Shown here: in pieces, positions 1 to 10,800 of the stretch
How the letters are laid out: each line of letters opens with the position of its first letter
Position numbering within the stretch: the stretch's first letter is position 1
DNA from: Polyodon spathula
Lineage: Eukaryota > Chordata > Actinopteri > Acipenseriformes > Polyodontidae
DNA length: 64,000 bases
Assembly: GCF_017654505.1 (NCBI RefSeq)
Contig: NC_054559.1
Coordinates: 15,410,001 to 15,474,000, forward strand
Reading direction: 5' to 3'
Position numbers and translations under genes: made by a program
Notes under the pieces: generated by a model
What the model was told of the DNA's origin: nothing
The model's input: only the letters and a program-made list of their open reading frames with translations
Databases searched by the model: none

Positions 1-5
1 TAATT

Positions 6-40
<35 letters not shown>

Positions 41-385
41 TAAAAAAAAAACAAAAAAAAAAAATAATAAAAAAAAAAAAAATAAAAAAAAAAAATAAAA
101 AAAAAAAAAAAATAAAAAAAAATATAGAATTAAAAAAATAAATTAAAAAAAAAAAAAAAAAGATAAAAAACAAAAAATAAAAAAAAATAAAATAAAAAAA
201 AAAAATAAAAAAAAAAAAATAATTAAAAAAAAAAAAAAAAAAATGTTTTTAAAAAAAATTTTAAAAAAATAAAATAAAAAAAAAAAATAAATTAAAAAAA
301 TAAAAAAAAAAAAAAAAAATAAAAATAAAAAAAAATAATAAAAAAAAAAAAATAAAAAAAATAAAAAAAATAAAAAAAAAAAAAG

Positions 386-422
<37 letters not shown>

Positions 423-447
423 TTATAAATAAAAAAAAAAAAAAAAA
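1..447. repeat. A-rich low-complexity tract
   Basis: Almost pure A with scattered T and very few G or C for about 450 bases, ending abruptly at ordinary sequence. No coding potential: reading frames here are runs of Lys or Phe. It could be a degenerate poly-A expansion or a sequencing or assembly artefact at a contig or read edge. A similar tract occurs at 40893-41242. Confidence 0.85.
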
Positions 448-1285
448 TTTTTCAGGGATCTGGAAAGGCAGCTCAGTGCCCGGCACTTAGGATTCTCCAG
501 GCAAGCGCAAAGACAGTTCAACTACAGGTACAGGCAGATTGTACCTACTGCAAATGGCTGCACACCTCAAACAAATAGGAAGAGAAATTTTTTAAAAAGC
601 AATTCAATATGGAACATCAAACATCTTACTTTTAAAAACGAACATGCATGCACAGCTTAAAAAAGCTGTTTAGTTTTTCATATGCAGTTTAGGTCCTGTT
701 GTGCAATCTTGGCCCTTTTCAGCCGTGCAGAACGTGCTCAAAACCACGTATGGAACAGGTACATGGGTGTGATAAATGGTTACAATCTGGTCAATATGGT
801 TACAAGACTCTGGTCAGGTTTGTGCTCCCAGTACTGCAATCATACACCATCCTGTGTGCTGGGAAAGTGTTAGAGGAGAGTACGTGCAGTATCACGTATT
901 AGAAACAGTTCAAAAGGTTTTACTAGTTTTCAACATCCTGTACACTACATCACACTTTAAACCGCACAGCTCTCTGTACACAAATATAATATTGTTGTGA
1001 CTTTTGTGCTTGTCAATGTGTATTTTTTTTCTGAATAGTTTTATGTTGGTGAGAACGGTGTTATCTGTGGGGTTATATGCTGGCTTTAAAAGGGCCTGCT
1101 ATGGGATTTACGGCCCTGCTATTTAGTGACAATAAGTTTTGTCAGGTAAAATAAAGCAAAACTACCATGCTTGTACAATTCTGTATCAGCGATTTGCAGG
1201 GTCTGTATATAATCTGTTATTCCACTGTTAGGTGCCCACACAACAGTAATGTTCAAGTTGTCAATATTATATATTATAATATTAT

Positions 1286-1288
<3 letters not shown>

Positions 1289-1330
<42 letters not shown>
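1289..1330. repeat. (AT)n microsatellite
   Basis: About 20 uninterrupted AT dinucleotides followed by T and C runs. First of at least seven similar AT arrays in the window. Confidence 0.95.
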
Positions 1331-1338
<8 letters not shown>

Positions 1339-1889
1339 TCCCCCCCACACAAGGACTGTTTTCAATATTTCATGGTTTGTTTCATGAATCAGACAGTGAA
1401 AGACGGGGAGAGGCACTGTACTATTAGATTCCATATTTCATCAATAAATAGAAACCTTGATGGCACTTTTTTTTTTCCTTTTGTCAACAATGAAGAATAT
1501 TTTGAACAACCCAAACCTTTGCACACAAAGAGTTCTGTTCCCAGAAGTGGGTCTGTGTGTGTGTGTGTGTGTGTGTTTATCTTCACTGATTGCCTTTCCA
1601 GTAAATCTTCAGGAGTCATGACTGACAGGCCCAGGCTTGCTTTGTGAAGTCCACATGAAAATGATTCACCTGTATTAGAGGGCTGCTGGGAATGTTAGGT
1701 GAAGAACAAAAAAAAAAACCTTTGTGTTTAAATGGGCAATTCTGCAAAATGTATTTTACAACAAAAGGTAACTATTTGGGCCATGCTGATATTAATCAGT
1801 ACAGTATTATATATCACGCACTGTAAAAATATTTAAGTTACCTTTAAGGGTTTCCCAATATTTCAGTACACCCTATCCTGTGTATAACA

Positions 1890-1990
1890 GTCAGGTTCAA
1901 ATCCCAGCTCACCCCAAGCAAGTCACTTCACCTCCTTGTCCTCCCTCTTTATATAGTAAAGCACTATATAAAAATAAAGACTATTATTAT
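1890..1990 (+). mobile_element. tRNA-derived SINE fragment
   Basis: Contains a Pol III B-box-like GGTTCAAATCC followed by the words AGCAAGTCACTTCACCTCCTTG, shared with the longer SINEs at 33720-33955 and 62783-63000. The tRNA head is missing, so this is a truncated copy. Confidence 0.6.
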
Positions 1991-3127
1991 TATCGCTCTC
2001 AAGAAAAAGACACTACTGTATAGCACCATAGCAGAAATAGCCTGGTGAGTGCTCCCCTCTGCTGGCTGGTGCAGAAAAATTCTTTTTGCACAGGTAGATG
2101 AAAACCATTTTACTGAAACATTGTCAGGACACAGACTACGAAAACTGGAGGAAATCGTTTTAATAGAGCAAGCATCTTATTTCATAGTGCTGTATACATC
2201 TTTACAAAATGTGAAACCTCGAAGAAGCCTGCCTCAAAGAGATTTTAAAAAGATACGTATTCCCACTGAAATATGGCAGGGCCAATCTTGTTATTACAGG
2301 TAGATAGCAGTCTAGTAATTTAGTTTTTACAGAGACATAACAAAAATAAAGAGGTCTGGTCACCAAGGCATCAGGGAGATAAAAAAAGGCAAGCTTTTAT
2401 TTAAAAGATGCAGCTTGTACACTTGCATTATTACACATGAAAACAACTCAGCCGTGCGAGAACATCCTTCAGAAGAGACATTGGGTCATATTCATAATGA
2501 AGCATTATACTGCCAGCAACTGCAATGGGGTCCCATGCCTTTACTGGCACGGTAATACTCCACGCTGTTTGTAACTAGCTGGTGATGCAAACAGGGCTGT
2601 ATTTGGTTTTTGATTGATTGGGTTATTACAGTTACACTGTATCCCCAGTATGACTTTGCAAGCAGCTGTGATCAGACCACCTTCAATTTAAACTGTTATG
2701 TAACCTTCATGACGTCACACAAATTAGCTGCTAACACAGCGAAAATGTAACATACGAGGCTGGTCTTGAGCCACAAAGCTATCTAAATAATACAAATGTT
2801 TTATTCTGCTCATGTCTGGCGAAAGCACAGGTTAATGCAACGTGCCTCTTCACAGCACTAGAGAAACAAGACCTCTTATTTTATTAGAAGAACAGTCCCA
2901 GAAGAACAACTAGGAGGGTTTTATGTATTGATTATTCTTGAAGCAAGTGGTCAGCCTGACCCTTGGCAGATTCTTCATGGTTCTTTGTTGTCGTCAGACA
3001 GCTTTAAATGTTTGATGCAGCTGAATAAAACACACAACCTTACTCACAGATCACAAGTGCCTCGGGTAACTGCAACGCTTTACAACAACCGCCAGTAATT
3101 CAAGCTAATAATAATTTATAGCAATTT

Positions 3128-3133
3128 TTTATT
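3128..3133 (-). terminator. candidate polyadenylation signal of GGA2
   Basis: TTTATT on the plus strand reads AATAAA on the minus strand, about 500 bases downstream of the GGA2 stop codon. Other AATAAA-like hexamers lie further left, so the site used is uncertain. Confidence 0.35.
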
Positions 3134-3362
3134 GAATTCATATTTAATTTGCATGAAGTAAACATAAATCCATAACACCTTACAACTGGTTTATACTGAA
3201 AACGCTTTAAAGTAAGTGTTTACTAGGGAAGAATTCATTTTAGCTTCAATAGAAATTACTAATGACTTCATACGAGTTCAAATTCAACAGGAAATCTGTG
3301 CGCTAATAGTAATCGTAACTAAATTACTGAAACGTATTTTAAAGTGCTGCAGTATATCATAC

Positions 3363-3517
3363 AACAGGGATGGAAATAAGACTCCTATTGCACAGTAGTT
3401 TCACCCCTTCCAGGTTTTACTACAAGCTTGATTAGCCCCGGTGTGTCGTCTTATAGTAAAACCACAAATGGATCAAACTGCTATGCAATAGGAGTCGTGT
3501 TTCCGCTCCTGTACAGT
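3363..3517. mobile_element. fold-back MITE, copy 1
   Basis: Long imperfect terminal inverted repeats: the left arm has GGATGGAAATAAGACTCC followed by a GGTTTTACTAC core, and the right arm is its reverse complement (GTAAAACC, then AATAGGAGTCG). A second copy with the same arms is at 19182-19374. No coding capacity, so non-autonomous. Confidence 0.75.
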
Positions 3518-3634
3518 ATACCAATGGTGTTCATTTTGAATCTCTTCTAGCACTCGGCTCTTTCATGATGTTCGTATTTGGAACCCGTTTACTCTTTGCA
3601 CAGAGTCCCGGCGGAGAGGGTCAGCAGGTTCCCT

Positions 3635-4422
3635 TCAGTGATCGGTCCAGGAGCCGATTTCTGGAAAGTGCTCCACCTCTCCAGCCTCGCAGAAGGACTG
3701 GCCGCCTTGTGTGAAGCTCAGCTTGAACCTTAACCGCACCTTCTCCTAAACACAAAACCATACAGTCCTCTTACTAGACACGCTAGTGGAAACATGGATA
3801 TATTTGACAGGTAGAACAGGCTGTTTCCTAGTCTTTCTTTTGAGAAACACCAGAAGACACAACGTAAATTGCATGAGAATCGTCTCTACCAGAAGTCTCT
3901 TTCAATGTCTTCAAGTCTCTATTTTTAACCATTGAGGTGTAAGGTCTCTCTTTGCTTTGTGCATTGCGTTGGGCTCAGAGACACAAGAGCTGCTGTTTAA
4001 ACAAATGTCTGACGTCTTACAACAGATCGTATTCCGGTTGGCTCCTCGTAAGCAGCTCCACAGCTGTCAAATCCCTTAATAATGTCAAGTGTAAATGCAA
4101 GCTCAGTTTCCTACACCCCTCTTTGATTGAATCTACTTGTTTTTTTTTAACTAGTTCCTCAGTTTACACAACATACAAGACTAAACCTCATCTAGCAATA
4201 AGAACATAAGAAAGTTTACAAACGAGAGGAAGCCATTCGGCCCATCTTGCTCGTTTGGTTGTTAGTAGCTTATTGATCCCAGAATCTCATCAAGCAGCTT
4301 CTTGAAGGATCCCAGGATCCCAGTCAGCTTCAACAACAATAACTAACAAATCACTTTGCATGCCCTGGCAAGAATACTCCTACAACAATTACTAAATAAT
4401 TTATTATTATTAATAATAATAA

Positions 4423-4456
<34 letters not shown>

Positions 4457-5792
4457 TAGTAAGTGTAGCATGCTCTCACCTTCTGTGGATTGGTTAACAG
4501 CATGACCTGGGAGATGGCAGCAGGGGGCAGTATAGGGTTAAAAGCAGGGAGTTCTGAGCTGGTCGCTGTCTGCAGCTTGATTCTCATAGCCTGCAATGCA
4601 AGAAAGCATGTCATTGAGCATGGTTACCACGGACACCAGTGGAAGATTAATCAGGCTGCAGGGGCCATTACTGCTACCTCTGTTCCTTTAAAAGGCCACA
4701 GCACGCTTTGGAACTGCTGTCTGGTTACAGGAACGGAACTGTCTGGCTCACCTTGGGCACCGCAGCCTGGAATACAATATTCCTGATGGGGAGAGGGGAG
4801 GTGCTGAGCATGGACAGCACAGTCACCAGCACGTCAGGGCGGCCAGCAGGGGGGTCTCTGGCAAAGTGCAGCATCACTCGGAAGCCGTTTTTATCATAGG
4901 CTGTGACTGGAAGAATGCCACCTGTTGGAGAGACTACTGCATTACACACAACTGCACTGTAACTGACTCAGGGCCCTTTCAAATTCAAAGCCTAAGCATG
5001 GCAATCAAATTACACACACTTGTTCAGCTTTATATTAAGAAAATGAATTCAACTTTCTACCCTCAATGAATGATTAATTTCATCAAAAATCTTGTATCTG
5101 CTCCAAACCATAAAGCAGTGGACAGCACAGTACTGTGTGCCAAGATCCTTTAATGCTGCAAGCTGTTTTGAAGCTGGATAACAAAATATGGCTTACCTGG
5201 CTTAATGGAGTCCAGTGAAACGAAGACGTCAGACAGAGAGCCGTGCAAGGGCTCTCCCTGGGCGGGGCTGACAGGTTTAGTGTGCCGTGCCGAGCTTGTG
5301 ATTGGATGGTTCTGGAGGTCACCCAGGGCTGACCTGGGCTGTAGGAGAGGCCTGGACTGTGCTGTGTCCGTACTCTGCACGTACCCAGGCTTGGTTAGCT
5401 GAGCCTGTGGTGACAGAGGCCATCGCGAGGAGTCTCTTCCACACAGCCACAGGTGGTCCTGCATACTGCCCTGGCTGCTGCTCACTGCGGCTCTCAGCCC
5501 TTCAGGACTCTTACTACCACTGAACCCACTCTGGCTCACAGGCTGGACAGATCAGACGAATCAGAAACAAAACCAGACAGATCAGTGTGCAAGTCTAGAA
5601 TAGGAAAACGAAGAAATCCGTTGAAAAAACAATACATCCTACCTGATCTAACGCCAAGTTATACATTCCTGAAATCAGTGGGAAAGATGGGCTATCCAGT
5701 CCTGGGAAAAATTATCAAATTATGAGCCTTTTTATCCTGGATCCATGCAGGTGTGGTGGTCTATACGCAGCTATATATCCTGTGTATAGACC

Positions 5793-5827
<35 letters not shown>

Positions 5828-7757
5828 ACACTTTACTAAAAGATACAGTCAAATCCAGCCTAGTCCTCTCCTGGATATATCGCCTATTATTACTATTATA
5901 TTACTATTAAAACGGTCCTTTATGCATTACAAACCCAAAGCAGTTTTATGACTATCAAACTTCTTTAAAATAACCCACGAGTATAACTCAGCACATACAA
6001 TACTGCACACGGTATCTGCACAGTGATTAAACCTTGGCTACTTTTGCACAGCAGCAATAGCCACAAGTACAGCAATGTGACGGAGATGAAGACAAACCCA
6101 ACGACATGAGCTCTTCATCCAGCAAGGAGGTGGGGAGATTGCCTCCTCTGCACTGGGGGCTCTCGCAGGACCCCGTGCTGGGACTGGACTGCGACTCCAG
6201 CTCTGCCAGGTCTATGAGGTGGTAACTCTTGATAGCACCTGGGCTCTGTGGAGCTAAGAGAAACAAAGCATGCATTTAGATTTAATTTACTATCGCCTTT
6301 ATAAAGCAGCTCTGTATTAAACTTCTCATAGGGCATGCAAGCTAAATGCAGAGTGCTTGGGCACAGTTGTACAGAAGATAATTATCACTATTTTTTTCTG
6401 AAAACATGTTTTTAATGCCTCAGTGTCATTGCATTTCAAATTAGTAATTAGAAGATAGTAACATATCGTGCACTTAAAAATGAAAACGCTTTTAAATGGG
6501 AACATTTACTTTAATCCACCCACAAAAAACAGAAGAAAATAACTAAGAATAGTTTAAATTCATATAACAACAACCAATGGGCAAAGCTTCTGTATTCTGC
6601 ATTAGGGCAGGCAGTATATGTTCTAGAAGAGGTCGTGTACGCGTACCTTTTGTCTTGGACTGGTCACTTCCACTATTCCCATTCACTTCTCGTCTTTCAA
6701 CAAGCTCTTGATATAAATGAACTACCAGGGTCAGTTTGTCATTCGCTTGGAGGATTTCCGCTGGAAGATGAAAGAGACAGCTCTATCAAACACTAGAACC
6801 GAACGAACAAGCACTTCGTAGAACACATACCCACCTTGTTAAAAGAATACCGGGCTAGGGTTATTGTAGAAATGTCTACTGAGCAGAGTGAGTGTGTTAG
6901 TCCTAAAGCTGGACGACAGGGTCTCACTTCAAAGCTTTCTCAAATAAACTGCACCCATTAAAATGGAATAAACAGCAAATCGAGATACAAGGTCAACTTT
7001 TTTTTATATTTAATGCAGTAACATTGTTAATGCTTCTGTGGTTAAAGTTTTGAATATTTTGAATGCAGTTTGGCAGGGGGGGGGTTAAAATCCCCTCCCT
7101 GCCAAATTGAGGTGCAGACTTGACCGCAGCAGTACCCTTCCATGCCTTACCAGTGCACCCTAGTGCCAGTGTGAGTCAGCCCAGCCCATCATCCAAGACT
7201 GCTCTGTCCTCAAGCAAGGTTCACACTGCAAGCCAGAGTCCCAAATGACTATATGTTTTGTTTTTCAAGTACTATATAGTACCAATAAATCCTAAACATT
7301 GTGTTTCCACATGCATAAAGGGCTCTCAGCTTCTCACGTCATATTTGCCTTGCAAGACAAACAACTGCTATTAAATCTGTACAGAATGGAGACAAGGCAG
7401 TTGCTATCTCTGACTTGTATCTCTCACCTGTTTAAGTATTTTGGAGCACGGTGCTTTCAGCAGGGCTGTGCTTTTCTCCGAGGTAAAACGCTGCAGACTA
7501 GCAGCTGTAAATGGGGAAGTTTGCACTTTTACGCTTAATTGCACCAGCACACCAGGACTGGGATTCCCCTGCCTCTAGACTACAGTGCCGCTGTGCCTCC
7601 CACACTCCCAAGCAGGAAAAGTAATAAGCAGGCTAACAGGGTTTCAAGAGAATTATCAAAAGAAATCTCCAAACACACAGGAATTGAATTTCAACAAAAA
7701 AATAAAAAAATTATAAATAGCTTTTTGAATTTTAAAAACAAATAAATTTAAAAAAAT

Positions 7758-7834
<77 letters not shown>

Positions 7835-10800
7835 GCAAAGGCAAAAGCACAGTATGCACAGTGTGGAAAAACTAAGCAGGTAGAAGACAAGGTGCTGTGA
7901 TTGACTCCTTGTGTAAACCAGTGTCTGTAGGTGCTCAGTAACCTTAACAGTGCTCCTGGATCCTGTGACACAAGATGCCATACTGCCCGACACCCAGCGT
8001 CTCTTGTTGCTGCCTGTCAAGTTTCATTGCCCAGCGTCACATACCCACTAGCCTTCTCAACCCCTGGAACCCTGGTACATCCCTGAACTTTTCCAGTTCC
8101 TTTTGCACTACCCTGCAGTTAAACACAAGAGGATTCCGCACCCAGTGCTTCGTCGTTATCAACAGTGTCTCCGGCCAGTCGGAAAAGGGTCGGTCTCAGC
8201 TTCTCACACTTGTCATACAGGCCCTGCAGCGAATGCAAAACCAGGTGAATCCCTTCACAGTGCAATCCTGAAGCTCATACACATTTATCAGCAGTGTGAA
8301 ACAACACGTGGGATGATGTTATTAAACACAGGAAAGGCTCTAGCTTCACAGCATTTATCTTTAGCTACACAGCAAAAGCAATCTAACGATCTATCAGTTA
8401 TATCATGTATAAGCATCATTGTGATGGGGCTGTGCTAACTAGACTTGACTGATCCGTTAATACCTAAAAGCCCATCAGTTGCTAAAAGCCCATCATAATG
8501 CTGCAGATAAAAAAAGGACCCGCTTACTCCTGTTATCACACCTCCAGTGTGGTGAGTCACATGACATGAACGCAGTCAGACCACTAACTGACAGACTTCG
8601 TACCAACAACTTTACATTTCATAACGTTGTCGTTGAGATACATACTGCACTTTGATATATAAAACGCAGGCAAAGAACCAAAAGATCTTCAACAGATTAT
8701 ATTCCAAGGTCTACTATCTAACAAGAGCTAAGAAATTGATTGATTTAAAAACCTTGGTATGTGCTCTAATACTAATAATTACTCTAACCCTAGCCCTAAA
8801 CCTAACCTTAACCCTAACACTTACTCTAACCCTACCCCTACCCCTACCCCTAACCCTAACACTTACTCTAACCCTACCCCTAACCCTAACACTTACTCTA
8901 ACCCTACCCCTACCCCTAATCCTAAAACTTACTCTAACCCTACCCATACCCCTAACACTTACTCTACCCCTACCCCTAACACTTATTCTAACCCTACCCC
9001 TAACCCTAACACTTACTCTAACCCTACCCATACCCCAAACACTTACTCTAACCCTACCCCTACCCCTAACCCTAACACTTACTCTAACCCTACCCCTACC
9101 CCTAACACTTACTCTAACCCTACCCCTAACCCTAACACTTACTCTAACCCTAACCATACCCCAAACACTTACTCTAACCCTACCCCTACCCTAACCCTAA
9201 CACTTACTCTAACCCTACCCCTAACCCTAACACTTACTCTAACCCTACCCTTACCCCTAACCCTAACACTAACCCTAACCCTACCCCTAACCCTAACACT
9301 TACTCTAACCCTACCGCTACCCCCCCACCCCCAACAATGCTGGTCTCTGTGCTGAGAGCTTCTTCAAGCCTCACCTTCATGATGTCTCTGTCGCTGTCGG
9401 AGATGTCCCTGCTCCTGTAATTAGTCAGCATCTCATTCAGGAGCTTCGTGTTCTTCTGAACCTCTTCAATGGCGTTTATTCGTTTAGACACCTTCTCCAT
9501 CTTCTCTTGGTCCTGGCAAAAAAAAAAAAAAAAGGGCAATTTTTACAACGCCAATTTATTTTTGAAAGTTAAAATTTAGCTTTGAAGTTTTTAAATTTTA
9601 CTTTTAGCTGCTTTTGTTTAAAAGACTGTAAAAGTTTTAACGTTTAATGGTAAAAAAAATTAATTAAATAAAAAATACTCTTAAAACAGTGTTTTTTTTA
9701 CTTAACATTTAACCCAAAATGTGAAAATCGAGTGTGAAAATTGATGTAACAGTTTAAATAAAAACCAAAGTAAATTATAAAGATCACTATAAATATGAAA
9801 TGAAATACATTACAGCTTCAGCATTGTTTCCCAGTTATATCAACCAAACTGTCCACAAGAATGCCGATCCATAGTGTAATGAAACAGCAATGTCCCTCCT
9901 AGCCTTGCCCAGCAGGCTGCTGTTTGCACACTGTACCTCCTTCACTGTATTCTTAATCAGTCTGTTGGCAGCCTGGAGGTCGTCAGGATGGCTACTTTTC
10001 AAAAGCCTGGCTAAAAGCTTTAAAACAGAGAGATACTGAGGATCAGGAACTGGACTGCACATGTGTACATTCTTTCAGCTCCCTGTCCGGCTCAACCTAC
10101 AGCCAAAGCTATCAACTCCGCTCCAACGCAAAGCCAGGAATGCTAAACTCAGATTTTGTTGGTTGTTTATAATAAATCTACAGTTATGCTTCCATATGAG
10201 ACTGAATATCTTAAATAACTACAGTCCTGAATAAACAGATGACTCGACAGGAAATATTAAAATGATATTTTTCACAGCCTTGTACATAAACTGTAATACC
10301 GTGTCCGTAATCAGCAGAATTAATGCAGTAACACCCAGCAGGGAGCACCATTAGACCATCTGTAAGATTAGAAAACTACCTTGGATTTATCTTCCTCATC
10401 AAACACCGAGCTTCCAGTTCTTGGACAAGGAGGTGGCCACAGTGTGTTCTCTGGTAACTTGGGGTCTTTTTTTATAATACCTAAGAAGAAGAGGGGTATT
10501 CGTTTGGTGGTTAGATTGAGGCAGGCTGTTGCCTAGGGTTGGAATTGCACCTCATAAAGTGTACAGACCTTGCTTCTTCAGCATGTGATAGGCTTCCTTT
10601 ATTTTAACATCTTCTGGAAGCCACACAGTCCAGCTGTACAGTGTTTGTTCAAGCCTTGATTTCACTTTCTCCGTACTCCACGTTCCCAGATACTGTGACA
10701 ATGAAAAACGCACTGTGATCATTGGACCCGGGTTCAATTCCAAACTGGGATACCCATGTTAAACGAGTCCAGCTGGTCTCAGCCTACCTCAGACCGGGAA

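Larger units (their letters stand above)
448..3634. other. 3' flank and probable 3' UTR of GGA2; no other gene seen
   Basis: No convincing exon found on either strand. The right part is probably the minus-strand GGA2 3' UTR, with a polyadenylation signal candidate at 3128-3133. It also holds an AT microsatellite near 1289-1330, a short TG run near 1552-1576, a SINE fragment near 1890-1950 and a fold-back element at 3363-3517. Confidence 0.5.

Noticed and set aside
8652..9355. Long open frames of Leu-Thr and Asn-Pro repeats on the plus strand and Val-Arg on the minus
   Set aside because: They are translations of the telomere-like tandem array, lie in a GGA2 intron, and stay open only because the unit lacks stop codons.
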